Positions 17,807 through 27,602 of a DNA stretch of 64,000 bases are shown one piece after another (the stretch's first letter is position 1; each line of letters starts with the position of its first letter). The translations under genes and the position numbers were made by a program. The notes under the pieces were generated by a model. It was not told where the DNA came from, searched no databases, and saw only the letters and a list, made by a program, of their open reading frames with translations. The stretch covers positions 181,732-245,731 of the forward strand of contig JAYPPH010000006.1 in NCBI GenBank assembly GCA_038131365.1, read 5' to 3'. Source of the stretch: Marisalimonas marina. Lineage in GTDB: Bacteria > Pseudomonadota > Alphaproteobacteria > Puniceispirillales > Marisalimonadaceae.

Positions 17807-18907
17807 TTATGAATTATTTATTGGGCCAACTTGACTTTCATGTTCTAAGATTTGATCTAGCAATGTGACGGCCATCATTGCTTCTGCAACTGGAACAGCT
17901 CTAATCCCAACACATGGATCATGTCTTCCTTTTGTTTTAATTTGAACTGCTTCGTTGTTTATATTTACAGAATTTTTTTCTTTTAGAATGCTACTTGTTG
18001 GTTTTACTACGAATCTACATATTATAGGTTGTCCTGACGAAATTCCTCCAAGAATTCCTCCTGAATGGTTAGATCCAAAGTAATAGTCCCCTTTATTATC
18101 AGGAAAAATTTCATCATTTGCTTCAAAACCAGTTAATGAAGCTAATTCAAAGCCAGTACCTATTTCAACACCTTTTACGGCATTTATGCTCATTAAAGCT
18201 TCTGTAATTTGAGTGTCTAATTTTTTGTATATAGGGCTACCTATACCTTTTGGAACATTTTCGGCAACAACCTCAATTATAGCACCCGTACTATTTCCAT
18301 TTTTTCTAATTTCATCAAGCCATTTTTCCCATTCTTTTGCTGCTTTTGCATCTGCGCAAAAAAATGGGTTATTATTAATTTCATTCCAATCAAAGTTATC
18401 CCTATTAATTTTATTGGGTCCCATTTGAATAACACTAGCTCTGATGTTTATTGGTTTTGCTAATTTGTATTCCAATACTTTAAATGCTATAGCACCGGCC
18501 GCAACTCTTACGGCTGTTTCTCTTGCGCTTGATCTTCCGCCACCTCTATAATCTCTTATTCCATACTTATTTTGGTATGTAATATCTGCATGTCCTGGTC
18601 TAAACTGTTTTGATATTTCAGAATAATCTTTACTTCTCTGATCTTCATTTTTAATAAGTAATGACATAGGGTGACCAGTTGTCTTTCCTTCAAAAGTACC
18701 AGAAAGGATTTCAACAGTATCACTTTCTTTTCTTTGTGTAACAAATTTAGACTGACCAGGCTTTCTTCTATCTAAATAACTTTGAATATCTTTTTCTTCT
18801 ATTGGTACTAATGGTGGAATACCATCAACAACACATCCAATTGCCTTTCCATGACTTTCACCAAAACTTGTAAATTTAAAGATATGTCCAAAAGAATTAC
18901 TTGCCAT
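17807..18907 (-). CDS. aroC: Chorismate synthase
   Basis: AroC converts EPSP to chorismate using reduced FMN. The 366-residue protein shows the N-terminal signature FTSFGESHGKAIGCVVDGIP, the RPGHAD segment, GRSSARETAVRVAAGA and the C-terminal motif KGRHDPCVGIRAVPVAEAM. Full length. It is convergent with tlyA (10-base gap) and downstream of fabI by 14 bases. Confidence 0.97.
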   Translation of the reverse strand: MASNSFGHIFKFTSFGESHGKAIGCVVDGIPPLVPIEEKDIQSYLDRRKPGQSKFVTQRKESDTVEILSGTFEGKTTGHPMSLLIKNEDQRSKDYSEISKQFRPGHADITYQNKYGIRDYRGGGRSSARETAVRVAAGAIAFKVLEYKLAKPINIRASVIQMGPNKINRDNFDWNEINNNPFFCADAKAAKEWEKWLDEIRKNGNSTGAIIEVVAENVPKGIGSPIYKKLDTQITEALMSINAVKGVEIGTGFELASLTGFEANDEIFPDNKGDYYFGSNHSGGILGGISSGQPIICRFVVKPTSSILKEKNSVNINNEAVQIKTKGRHDPCVGIRAVPVAEAMMAVTLLDQILEHESQVGPINNS

Positions 18908-18921
18908 TTTTATCTTTCAAA

Positions 18922-19755
18922 TTAATGGTCTTTTTTATCTGGAGACATATCAGGAGCGTCTATTGCTTTCATGCCAACCACATGATAGCCACAGTCTACA
19001 TGGTGCGTTTCTCCTGTTACGCCAGTAGATAAATCGGATAAAAGATAAACACCGCATCCACCAACATCTTCTAGTGTCACATTTCTTCTCAATGGCGAAT
19101 TATATTGGTTCCATTTTAATATATATCGAAAATCCCCAATACCACTTGCGGCGAGGGTTTTAATAGGACCTGCAGATAAACTATTTACACGAATTTTATT
19201 ATTTCCTAAATCAGCGGCTAAATATCTTACTGAAGATTCAAGCGCAGCTTTAGCAACCCCCATTACATTATAATGTGGCATAACTTTTTCAGCACCATAA
19301 TATGTTAATGTAATCATTGAGCCACCATTAGGCATCATCGCCGCAGCCCTTCTTGCTACTGCGGTAAAAGAATAGACTGATATATCCATAGTCTTAAAAA
19401 AGTTTTCTCTTGTGGTATCAAGATACTCTCCCTTTAATTCTTCTTTATCAGAATAGGCGATAGCGTGGACTATAAAATCTATAGTTTCCCATGTTTCTTT
19501 CAATATATTAAATGTTTCATCAATTGCTTCATCACTAGAAACGTCGCAAGGTATTATTATATTAGAGCCAACTGACTCAGCTAATGGGCGAACTCTTTTT
19601 TCGAGAGCATCTCCTTGATAGGTAAAAGCAAGCTCTGCTCCTTGCTTGGCAGCAGCAGAAGCAATACCCCAAGCTATGGATCTATCATTCGCAACTCCCA
19701 TAATGATTCCACGTTTACCGTTCATTATACCATTATTGGAGCTTGTTCCTTCCAT
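18922..19755 (-). CDS. fabI: Enoyl-[acyl-carrier-protein] reductase (NADH)
   Basis: FabI completes each fatty-acid elongation cycle. The protein has the family's GVANDRSIAWGIA cofactor motif, the C-terminal catalytic pattern YNVMGVAKAAL with the Y-x6-K spacing, and LAASGIGDF after it. The given ATG at 19755 yields 277 residues; an internal ATG ten codons in (MNGKRGIIMG) would give the more usual 267, so the exact start is open. It is followed by aroC in the same direction. Confidence 0.95.
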   Translation of the reverse strand: MEGTSSNNGIMNGKRGIIMGVANDRSIAWGIASAAAKQGAELAFTYQGDALEKRVRPLAESVGSNIIIPCDVSSDEAIDETFNILKETWETIDFIVHAIAYSDKEELKGEYLDTTRENFFKTMDISVYSFTAVARRAAAMMPNGGSMITLTYYGAEKVMPHYNVMGVAKAALESSVRYLAADLGNNKIRVNSLSAGPIKTLAASGIGDFRYILKWNQYNSPLRRNVTLEDVGGCGVYLLSDLSTGVTGETHHVDCGYHVVGMKAIDAPDMSPDKKDH

Positions 19756-19844
19756 AAGTAATTCCTCGTGTTAACTAATATATTCAAAGATTAAATAATA
19801 TTATATTATACACAGTTTTATAATTAAAATATTATTTTTGTACA

Positions 19845-20375
19845 TTAATTAAGAGAATAACTGATTTTTTTTGTTAGAGTAATTAAATCCCCAGGATTAT
19901 AGGATCTATTGCTTGTAAAAGAGATTATATCACCATCTACTTCTACATTTAGTTTATAACCCCTTACTTGCTCTATAGTCTCAGTTTGCATGACTTTATT
20001 TATACGACAAACCTCTTTTTCAACATAATTTTGATTTGCTTCGGCTTTTTCATTTCTCACTACTTCTGAGCCAATTAGAGCTCCTATAGCAGCAGCACCA
20101 GATTTACCTCCGCCTGAGCCAAGTTGGTTTCCAATAGCTCCACCTATAAGGGCACCTATAAAGTTATCAGCACCAAATTTCTGTGCATTTTGATTGACTG
20201 GTACTCTTTGTATTGAACATGTTTTTTGGTTTCTAGGCACTCGCTGTTCTGAATAAGTTTTAAGTACCTCTACTGATGATACTGTCCCAGTTACTTGATA
20301 AAAGTTTGTTTTGGAATAGCTATTACTAGAGAGTAAAATAAAAAAACTAAGAAATAGAAAATGTTTTTTATTCAT
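19845..20375 (-). CDS. Exported glycine-zipper (17-kDa antigen-like) envelope protein
   Basis: A protein of about 176 residues with an N-terminal signal peptide (KKHFLFLSFFILLSSNSYS) and no lipobox cysteine. The centre is a glycine-zipper pair (FIGALIGGAIGNQLGSGGGK, then GAAAIGALIGSEVV) as in 17-kDa surface antigen and SlyB-type proteins. The C-terminus is a small beta domain ending in a NPGDLITLT motif. An upstream in-frame ATG (20387) exists, but GAGG inside that codon run lies six bases before ATG 20375, favouring the shorter start. Function is unknown beyond a periplasmic or outer-membrane location. Divergent from pdxH. Confidence 0.8.
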   Translation of the reverse strand: MNKKHFLFLSFFILLSSNSYSKTNFYQVTGTVSSVEVLKTYSEQRVPRNQKTCSIQRVPVNQNAQKFGADNFIGALIGGAIGNQLGSGGGKSGAAAIGALIGSEVVRNEKAEANQNYVEKEVCRINKVMQTETIEQVRGYKLNVEVDGDIISFTSNRSYNPGDLITLTKKISYSLN

Positions 20376-20472
20376 ATGAAACCTCATTCAATTACTTTTA
20401 ATTTTTATACTAAACCTTATATGTATAAAATATGGCAAAATTAGTACTTTTTATAAAAAATGGAGATGGTAG

Positions 20473-21066
20473 TTGGAATTAGACAAGATAGTAGACCCGA
20501 TATTGCTGTTTAAGCAATGGTTATCTGAGGCTGAAAAAAAAGAAATTAGAGATCCTAATGCTATGCAGATAGCAACGGTTTCAAAAAATGGAATGCCATC
20601 TGTCCGTACTGTTTTATTAAAAGATATTATTGATGGTAGTTTTGTATTCTATACTAATTATGAGAGTCGCAAGTCGAATGAAATAAGTGAGACAGGAAAA
20701 GCAGCTATATGCTTTTATTGGAAAAGTTTAAATCGACAAGTTAGATTAGTAGGAAATATAAAGAAAGTACCCGAAGATATTTCTGATAAATACTATCAAA
20801 CTCGATCAAGAGGAAGCAGAATAGGGGCTTGGGCGTCAAAGCAATCAAGAGAATTAGAATCTCGTGAAGCTTTAATGGAGGAAGTTAGGTTATTTGAATC
20901 AAAGTATACTGACGATATTCCTAGACCTAGCCATTGGGGTGGTTATGCATTGACACCTTGTGAGTTTGAGTTCTGGCAAGATGGTGATTTCAGGTTACAT
21001 GATAGATTCATTTTGAAACCGACTAAAATCAAAGATCAGTGGATTGCTAAACGCCATTATCCTTAG
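20473..21066 (+). CDS. pdxH: Pyridoxine/pyridoxamine 5'-phosphate oxidase
   Basis: PdxH uses FMN and oxygen to make pyridoxal 5'-phosphate. The 197-residue protein has NAMQIATVSKNGMPSVRTVL, FYTNYESRKSNEI for FMN binding, and the C-terminal signature FEFWQDGDFRLHDR. The start is TTG at 20473, seven bases after GGAG at 20462-20465. Its last 20 bases overlap the 3' end of the convergent MFS gene. Confidence 0.95.
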   Translation: MELDKIVDPILLFKQWLSEAEKKEIRDPNAMQIATVSKNGMPSVRTVLLKDIIDGSFVFYTNYESRKSNEISETGKAAICFYWKSLNRQVRLVGNIKKVPEDISDKYYQTRSRGSRIGAWASKQSRELESREALMEEVRLFESKYTDDIPRPSHWGGYALTPCEFEFWQDGDFRLHDRFILKPTKIKDQWIAKRHYP

Positions 21067-22327
21067 TGCCGATGTCTTTTTTATTTATTTCAATAATGCT
21101 CATAATTACAAAAATAATATAGCTTATTGCAAGTAGTCCTAAAAAAAATCCAAATCCCGCTTGATATGCTTTAATGGAATACCCTGATTGTTTACCGGGC
21201 TCGATCATTTGCATTATAAATCCAATTATATACTGTGCTACAAAAGCCATTAAAAATGTAATTAAATTAACTGCAGTTGAAGCTCTTGCAGCATAACTTG
21301 TTGGAAAATTTTGACTTAAACCAGCATATGCAAGTGTGGCAGAAAGCGACGTGATGCTTAAAATGATCCAAGGCCATATTGCTTTTGGGTTTAAACCAAA
21401 TGTAATTACAGTTAATGGTATCATAAAAACTAACAGAGCTCCTCCCATCACTGCGACTGGTGATATATTAAATTTTCTTAAGTAATCAGTGATGACACCC
21501 AAAGATGTTGTTCCTATTGTCATCATAATTGTTGAAATAAAAAGAATATTAGCTATTTCGATTTTGTTAAATTTTCCTATGTCGGACAGCCAAGGCCCAG
21601 CCCATAAACCTAATATGGCCATTCCTGTTCCACCTGCAATACCAGATAAAGGACCAATTCTCCAAAATGCATAGCTGGTATATATGTGTTTTAAAACCTG
21701 TAAAATAGGTAAAGTTTTTTCTTTATTAGGCACTTCTTTTTTTTCAGGAACTATAAAAAAAATCAAGGCACCAGTAAATATTGTTATTATTCCTAGTAAA
21801 AAGTAAATGCCTCTCCAATCTGTAATTTGTAATGCCATTTCTAAAGGGGTTGATGCAACGATTGCACCTAATCCACCTGCTGACATAAAAATACCTATTA
21901 GTAATGGTAGCCGATCTTTGGGATACCAATCAGCAAAAGCTTTAAAAGCTCCCATTAAAGCACCAGATACACCTAAGCCTATTAAACCACGTGCTATAAC
22001 GAGTGACCAAACATCATTTCCTAAACTAAATAAAATTGCTCCTGTAGCAGCAACTAAAAATAAAATACTTTGAACTTTTCTTGCACCAAATTTATCTAAA
22101 AGAACTCCTAGAGGTAACTGGAAAAGAGCAAATGTTAGAAAATACGCAGATGTAATTAACCCTAGTTGCTCTGCATTTATACCTAGATCATTACTCAAAT
22201 AAGGAGCAAGGACAGCATTAGTTGATCTATAAAGGTAGGATAGAAAATATCCACAAGCAAAAGGTAAAAAAATAAAAATAAGTTTCTGTATATTATTTTC
22301 AGGAATTTTACTGTTAATTAACTGCAT
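21047..22327 (-). CDS. MFS transporter
   Basis: A 426-residue major facilitator superfamily carrier with about twelve membrane segments. The loop between segments 2 and 3 carries LGVLLDKFGARKVQ, matching the MFS GxLaDrxGrrkxl signature, and the second half repeats it weakly (GVITDYLRKF). The closest resemblance I see is to the nitrate/nitrite-type and glycerol-phosphate-type general MFS group; the substrate cannot be assigned. Its stop codon lies inside the end of pdxH on the other strand. Confidence 0.88.
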   Translation of the reverse strand: MQLINSKIPENNIQKLIFIFLPFACGYFLSYLYRSTNAVLAPYLSNDLGINAEQLGLITSAYFLTFALFQLPLGVLLDKFGARKVQSILFLVAATGAILFSLGNDVWSLVIARGLIGLGVSGALMGAFKAFADWYPKDRLPLLIGIFMSAGGLGAIVASTPLEMALQITDWRGIYFLLGIITIFTGALIFFIVPEKKEVPNKEKTLPILQVLKHIYTSYAFWRIGPLSGIAGGTGMAILGLWAGPWLSDIGKFNKIEIANILFISTIMMTIGTTSLGVITDYLRKFNISPVAVMGGALLVFMIPLTVITFGLNPKAIWPWIILSITSLSATLAYAGLSQNFPTSYAARASTAVNLITFLMAFVAQYIIGFIMQMIEPGKQSGYSIKAYQAGFGFFLGLLAISYIIFVIMSIIEINKKDIGTKDNGV

Positions 22328-22483
22328 ATTTCAAAGACTTAAAACTTATGATTATTTTTTTAATAAATGACAAGATGAAATCAAAATAATTTAACACATT
22401 AAGTATTACTAAGATAGCTTAATAATTAGAAAGTTGACCTTTGTTATTTAGAGTATTTATAATAAAAAAAGAGGAGTTTTTTT

Positions 22484-23671
22484 ATGCAAATATCAAAAGA
22501 AATTGAAAATATTATTCCAGAAATAAAAAGCTGGAGACATACTCTGCATGCTCATCCAGAACTTGGCTATGAAGAGAAATGGACATCAGACTTTGTTGCC
22601 GACAAATTGCAATCTTTTGGTATAGAAGTTCACAGAGGATTAGGAGGTACAGGAGTTGTTGGAATTTTAAAAGGCCTTGATGCTAATTCAGGTGGGGGAG
22701 GTAATAAAGCTATTGGTCTAAGAGCTGATATGGACGCTTTACCTATGACAGAAGAAAATGATTTTCCTTATAAATCAAAGTTCGATGGCCGTATGCATGC
22801 ATGTGGGCATGATGGACATACAGCTATGTTACTGGGAGCAGCCAAATTACTTGCATCAAGAAATAATTTTGATGGAACAGTTTATTTTATATTTCAACCT
22901 GCCGAAGAAGGTGGTGGTGGTGGTTTGGCGATGATAGATGATGGACTGTTTGAGCAGTTTCCTATGGATAGTGTGTGGGGAATGCATAATTGGCCAGGTA
23001 TGGAAGAAGGGACTGTAGCTGTACACAAAGGTTCAGTGATGGCTGCTGCAGATAGGTTTGAAGTTACTGTGAATGGAAATGGAGGCCATGCTGCCATGCC
23101 TCAGGCAACAAACGACCCTGTTTTAGCAGTGACCGCAATTATTCAAGCATTACAGCAAATAGTAGCACGCAAACAAAATCCTCTTGATGCTGTCGTTGTT
23201 TCTGTTACCCAAATTAATGCAGGTTCTGGTTTCAATATCATTCCTCAAAAAGCAAATTTCATTGGTACTATTAGGACGGTTAATCCATCGACTAGAATAG
23301 ATGTACATAAACAATTTACACAAATCTGTGAAGCAACTGCGTTAGCATATGGATGTGTTGCAGATGTATCGGTGATAAAGGGTTATCCTGTAACAGTAAA
23401 TGATATTGAATCTAGTGATAAGGCAATTGAAGTAGCGTCTAGTTTGTTTGGTAAAAATGGTGTAAAGACTAATTTAACTCCTTCTATGGGAGCAGAAGAT
23501 TTTGCTTATATGTTAGAGAAAACACCTGGAGCATATATATGGCTAGGTGCCGGAGAAGGAAAATCAGGTTGCATGCTTCATAATACTAAATATGATTTTA
23601 ACGACAATATTTTACCTTTAGGTATTTCGTACTGGGAAAAATTAGTTAAAACCGAATTGCCTCTTAGATAA
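22484..23671 (+). CDS. M20 family amidohydrolase (HipO/IAA-amino acid hydrolase type)
   Basis: A 395-residue metal-dependent amidohydrolase of the M20D group. Metal ligands are visible in ALPMTEEN, HACGHDGHTAML and QPAEEGGGGG, and near the C-terminus MGAEDFAYML and GCMLHNTKYDFND. Such enzymes cleave N-acylated amino acids (hippurate, N-acetyl-amino acids). A strong Shine-Dalgarno (GAGGAG) precedes the ATG. The aminoacyl substrate is not deducible. Confidence 0.92.
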   Translation: MQISKEIENIIPEIKSWRHTLHAHPELGYEEKWTSDFVADKLQSFGIEVHRGLGGTGVVGILKGLDANSGGGGNKAIGLRADMDALPMTEENDFPYKSKFDGRMHACGHDGHTAMLLGAAKLLASRNNFDGTVYFIFQPAEEGGGGGLAMIDDGLFEQFPMDSVWGMHNWPGMEEGTVAVHKGSVMAAADRFEVTVNGNGGHAAMPQATNDPVLAVTAIIQALQQIVARKQNPLDAVVVSVTQINAGSGFNIIPQKANFIGTIRTVNPSTRIDVHKQFTQICEATALAYGCVADVSVIKGYPVTVNDIESSDKAIEVASSLFGKNGVKTNLTPSMGAEDFAYMLEKTPGAYIWLGAGEGKSGCMLHNTKYDFNDNILPLGISYWEKLVKTELPLR

Positions 23672-23714
23672 TATTATATAGACTTACTGATTGTTTAGTA
23701 ATATACATTTTTGC

Positions 23715-23975
23715 ATGAAAAATTTATTACTACTAATAATCATAGCATCTTTAGCACTCATAATAGTAACAATTTTTGCTATTAATTTGTGGTTACAAAT
23801 GTCAGACGTAACAATTAGTTTTAATGGTAAAATGGCTATTTTTATTGGTGCTTTTTTTACCATACTATTGGGTTCTGGTTTAATGTCGTTGGCCTTTTTT
23901 TCTTCACGACATGGTTTTGATGAACAAGTAGATCATGATTTAGAAGCTTTATTTAAAAAGTTTAAAAACCGTTAA
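23715..23975 (+). CDS. Small two-helix membrane protein, unknown function
   Basis: An 86-residue protein with two hydrophobic helices (about residues 3-24 and 39-60) and a soluble acidic C-terminus, HGFDEQVDHDLEALFKKF. I chose ATG 23715; an in-frame TTG at 23691 would add eight residues of no family value. I do not recognise a family. It lies between the M20 hydrolase and the sulP gene, all rightward. Confidence 0.65.
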   Translation: MKNLLLLIIIASLALIIVTIFAINLWLQMSDVTISFNGKMAIFIGAFFTILLGSGLMSLAFFSSRHGFDEQVDHDLEALFKKFKNR

Positions 23976-24106
23976 CATTTATTTACTATTTATGCCTTTG
24001 AAATATATTTAAACCTCAGAATATAATTAATTTAATAAACTCACTTAAAACTGCTCTTATTTTGATATTGTTTAGTTTATAAATTTTAATTTACAGGAGT
24101 TTTGTT

Positions 24107-25714
24107 ATACAAAAAATATTTAGAGAACTTTCTGAGAAAATATCAGATAGTGAACTACAAGTTTCTAATTTAAAATTTTCATCTATATTAAAATTTAAAA
24201 CAGAAATTTTAGCTGGGTTGACTGTTGCTTTGGCTCTGGTACCTGAGGCTGTTTCTTTCTCATTTGTCGCTGGTGTTCACCCTTTAGTGGGTTTATATGC
24301 AGCTTTTATTGTTGGTTTGATCACCGCTTTGATTGGAGGGCGACCTGGTATGATTTCAGGAGCCACTGGGGCTTTGGCTGTTGTAATGGTTGCTTTGGTT
24401 TCTTCCCATGGTGTTGAGTATTTATTTGCAACAGTAATACTAATGGGTATTTTTCAGATTATAGCTGCTTTTATGAGGTTGGGTAAATTTATTAGATTAG
24501 TACCTTATCCAGTTATGCTTGGTTTTGTTAATGGGTTGGCTATCGTTATTTTTTTAGCCCAAATGTCTCAGTTTCAAATAACAGATATATCAGGAAATAA
24601 ACAATGGATGGAAGGGCAAAATCTGTTTGTTATGATATTACTTGTGATTGCAACAATGATTGTAATATGGGGTATTCCTAAAATTACCAACGTTATACCA
24701 GCGCCATTAGGTGGCATAATTGTAGTTACCATGATTGTCATTGTTTTAGATGTTGATGTTCCAAGGGTTGGTGACTTGGCATCTATTAAAGGGGGGTTGC
24801 CAACATTTCATATTCCTTTAGTACCGTTTAATGTTGATACTTTATTAGTTATACTTCCATATGCTTTAATTTTAGCAACTATTGGATTAATCGAAAGTTT
24901 GTTAACACTTAATTTGGTAGGAGAAATTACTGGAAAAACTGGAGGTGCTTCTCAGGAGTGTTTCGCTCAAGGTGTTGCTAACACTGTTACTGGTTTTTTT
25001 AGTGGTATGGGTGGTTGTGCTATGATTGGACAATCTATGATTAATGTAAAATCTGGTGGGCGTACAAGAATATCTGGAATTACAGCTTCTTTATTTTTAC
25101 TTTTATTCATTGTGATTGGGTCATCATTGATTGAGCAAATCCCTTTGGCTGCATTAGTGGGCGTTATGTTCATGGTTGTTATAGGTACTTTTGCTTGGCA
25201 AAGTATTTTAGTTGTCAAACGTATCCCAAGGGTTGATGTTATTGTAATGATAATTGTAACTGTAGTTACTGTTATTTATGATTTAGCTATAGCGGTTTTA
25301 TGTGGAGTTATTATATCAGCGCTTGCTTATGCTTGGAATAATGCAATTCGTATTAGAGGAAGTGTATCCGTAGATGAAAATCGTAATACTATTTATTATA
25401 TCGAAGGCCCATTATTTTTTGGATCTGTTCAAGGGTTTTCAGAAATATTCAACATAGACAATGATACTGAAACCGTGATTGTAGACTTTATTAATAGTCG
25501 TGTTGTGGACCAATCTGCTTTGCAGGCAATAGAAGACTTAGCCGTTAAGTATGAAAAAAGAAATAAAAAATTACAATTGAGACATTTGTCAACTGACTGT
25601 CATTCACTATTACGTAAAGCTGGTCAACTAATTATAGATACAGACGATGATCCTAGTTATGGCCTTGCTGTTGATTATGGTGTAAGGCCAGGTATCTTTA
25701 ATAAGAACCAGTAA
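24107..25714 (+). CDS. SulP family anion transporter with STAS domain, apparent ATA start
   Basis: A SulP transporter (sulfate, bicarbonate or other anions) of about 535 residues. Membrane core starts with LKFKTEILAGLTVALALVPE; the GGRPGMISGATGA loop and the conserved GGASQECFAQG and GGCAMIGQSMINVKSGG segments follow. The C-terminal STAS domain covers about the last 110 residues (TVIVDFINSRVVDQSALQAIE). The first standard start in frame is TTG 24218, inside helix 1. Upstream, from the stop at 24080, no ATG, GTG or TTG is in frame. AGGAG at 24095-24099 stands seven bases before ATA 24107, which I take as the start. Confidence 0.88.
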   Translation: MQKIFRELSEKISDSELQVSNLKFSSILKFKTEILAGLTVALALVPEAVSFSFVAGVHPLVGLYAAFIVGLITALIGGRPGMISGATGALAVVMVALVSSHGVEYLFATVILMGIFQIIAAFMRLGKFIRLVPYPVMLGFVNGLAIVIFLAQMSQFQITDISGNKQWMEGQNLFVMILLVIATMIVIWGIPKITNVIPAPLGGIIVVTMIVIVLDVDVPRVGDLASIKGGLPTFHIPLVPFNVDTLLVILPYALILATIGLIESLLTLNLVGEITGKTGGASQECFAQGVANTVTGFFSGMGGCAMIGQSMINVKSGGRTRISGITASLFLLLFIVIGSSLIEQIPLAALVGVMFMVVIGTFAWQSILVVKRIPRVDVIVMIIVTVVTVIYDLAIAVLCGVIISALAYAWNNAIRIRGSVSVDENRNTIYYIEGPLFFGSVQGFSEIFNIDNDTETVIVDFINSRVVDQSALQAIEDLAVKYEKRNKKLQLRHLSTDCHSLLRKAGQLIIDTDDDPSYGLAVDYGVRPGIFNKNQ

Positions 25715-25754
25715 ATGTACATTTAATAGTTGACTTTTACCTATATTTATAAGA

Positions 25755-25769
25755 GAACAAAACATGAAC
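25755..25769 (+). promoter_or_regulatory. LexA (SOS) box, GAAC-N7-GAAC
   Basis: GAAC at 25755-25758 and GAAC at 25766-25769 are separated by exactly seven bases. The direct repeat GAAC/GTTC-N7 is the alphaproteobacterial LexA operator. It lies 24 bases before umuD, so it would repress umuDC until DNA damage. A TTGACT hexamer at 25730-25735 may be the -35 box, though I see no -10 at ideal spacing. Confidence 0.8.
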
Positions 25770-25792
25770 AAAAAATATATGGAATATAAGAA

Positions 25793-26275
25793 ATGATGAA
25801 TTTAGAGGTTACAAAACAAATTTTAGCTCAAAATGGACACTATAAACCATCTACTAAATTAGAGATTTTTAGACCATGTTTAAATCAGCCACAGGTGTTC
25901 CCACTTTATAGTTCTAAAGTTTCAGCAGGTTTTCCTTCACCTGCAGATGATAATTTAGAGAAGACTTTAGATTTAAACAGTTATTTAATTAAAAGACCTG
26001 CAGCAACGTTCTTTGTTCGTGTGAATGGAGATTCAATGATTAATGCTGGTATAAATGATAATGACATACTCGTCGTAGATAGAAGTATTAAACCATCACA
26101 TGGAAAAGTAATTATAGCCGTTCTAGATGGCCAAATGACTGTTAAAAGATTACATAAACGTTCTGGTAAAATTATATTAATGCCAGAAAATGACTTATAC
26201 AAGCCAATCGAAATTCAAAGTCACATGAATGTAGAAATTTGGGGAGTAGTTACTAGCTCAGTTCATTTTTTGTAA
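25793..26275 (+). CDS. umuD: SOS mutagenesis protein UmuD
   Basis: UmuD is a LexA-like serine protease whose RecA-stimulated self-cleavage makes UmuD', the partner of UmuC in DNA polymerase V. The 160-residue protein keeps the cleavage dipeptide A45-G46 (VSAGFPSP), the nucleophile S81 (NGDSMINAGI) and the general base K118 (MTVKRL). The umuC ATG follows one base after its stop. A LexA box lies just upstream. Confidence 0.95.
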   Translation: MMNLEVTKQILAQNGHYKPSTKLEIFRPCLNQPQVFPLYSSKVSAGFPSPADDNLEKTLDLNSYLIKRPAATFFVRVNGDSMINAGINDNDILVVDRSIKPSHGKVIIAVLDGQMTVKRLHKRSGKIILMPENDLYKPIEIQSHMNVEIWGVVTSSVHFL

Positions 26276-26276
26276 T

Positions 26277-27596
26277 ATGTATGGATTAGTAGATTGTAAT
26301 AATTTCTATGTATCTTGTGAAAGAGTATTCAATCCCTTTTTAAGAAATAAACCAGTTGTTGTATTATCTAATAATGATGGATGTATTATAGCTAGGTCAA
26401 ATGAAGCTAAGGTTTTAGGAATACCTATGGGCGCCCCATTACATCAATATAAGAAGTTAATAAATCAGAATAAAGTTTTTACATACTCTTCAAATTATAC
26501 TTTGTACGGAGATATGTCATCACGTGTCATGAGTTCGTTAAACTATTTTGTTCCTGATATAGAAGTGTATTCTATTGATGAAGCTTTTCTTAATTTAAAA
26601 AAAATACATAGCCTAACTTTATTAGATGAAATGGTTAGAATTAAAAAGTTGATTTACCAGTGGACTGGAATACCGGTATCTATTGGAGTAGGTCCTACTA
26701 AAACATTAGCAAAGTTAGCAAATAGAATGGCTAAAAAACATTCACCTAATGGTGTTTATTTTCTACCTGTATCAGATCATTTAAACAAGATATTAAAGGA
26801 TATACCTCTAGAAGATATTTGGGGTATATCAAAAGGTTGGGCAAATCGACTAAAATCTACAGGAATTAATACTCCTTTTGAATTGCAGCAGTCAGACCCT
26901 CGCAAAATAAGGAGTATGATTTCAGTTGTTGGTGAGCGTATGGTTTACGAATTAAGAGGAATACCTTGTCTTACTTTAGAAGAAGTAGCTGTAAAAAAAT
27001 CAATAACTGTATCTAGATCCTTTGGCAGTATTGTGAGTAACAAGAATGATTTAAAGAAAGCATTAGCAAATTATGCAGCAAGAGCTGCTGAGAAGCTTAG
27101 ATCACAAGATAGTTTATGTGGTGCAATTTCTGTTTTTATTAACACCAATCGTTTTAGTAAAAAAGATTTACAATATAGCAATAGTGCGTCAATTATTTTC
27201 GATGATTTAACAGATAGTACACAGATCATAATACAAAAAGCATTTGGGTTGTTAGAAAACCTTTATCGTCCCAATTATAATTATAAAAAAGTTGGTGTTA
27301 TATTACTTAATATTGAGAAGAGAAGCCAAGACCTGACTAATAAAAATTATATTATCCAAGGAAATTTATTTACATATGACAACAACTCCCTAAAAGCTGT
27401 TAGTCAGTCCGATACTTGTATGAAAATATTAGATAGTATTAATACTAAAATGGGGAAAATGACTTTATTTTATGGCTCTCAAGGAGTAATGAAACAGTCA
27501 AAAATTAAAAAACAAGAAAGTAATTGGCGAATGCGTTCTAATTATAGATCTCCATTTTATACAACAAATTGGAACGATATATTAAAGGTATCATAG
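26277..27596 (+). CDS. umuC: Translesion DNA polymerase V catalytic subunit UmuC
   Basis: A 439-residue Y-family polymerase. The active-site carboxylates are in GLVDCNNFYVSCERVF and SIDEAFL, with SNNDGCIIARSNEAK between; helix-hairpin-helix and little-finger domains follow, then a UmuC-specific C-terminal region (about the last 130 residues). It copies damaged templates together with UmuD' and RecA. Co-transcribed with umuD and convergent with the D,D-carboxypeptidase. Confidence 0.96.
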   Translation: MYGLVDCNNFYVSCERVFNPFLRNKPVVVLSNNDGCIIARSNEAKVLGIPMGAPLHQYKKLINQNKVFTYSSNYTLYGDMSSRVMSSLNYFVPDIEVYSIDEAFLNLKKIHSLTLLDEMVRIKKLIYQWTGIPVSIGVGPTKTLAKLANRMAKKHSPNGVYFLPVSDHLNKILKDIPLEDIWGISKGWANRLKSTGINTPFELQQSDPRKIRSMISVVGERMVYELRGIPCLTLEEVAVKKSITVSRSFGSIVSNKNDLKKALANYAARAAEKLRSQDSLCGAISVFINTNRFSKKDLQYSNSASIIFDDLTDSTQIIIQKAFGLLENLYRPNYNYKKVGVILLNIEKRSQDLTNKNYIIQGNLFTYDNNSLKAVSQSDTCMKILDSINTKMGKMTLFYGSQGVMKQSKIKKQESNWRMRSNYRSPFYTTNWNDILKVS

Positions 27597-27602
27597 AAAA
27601 AA

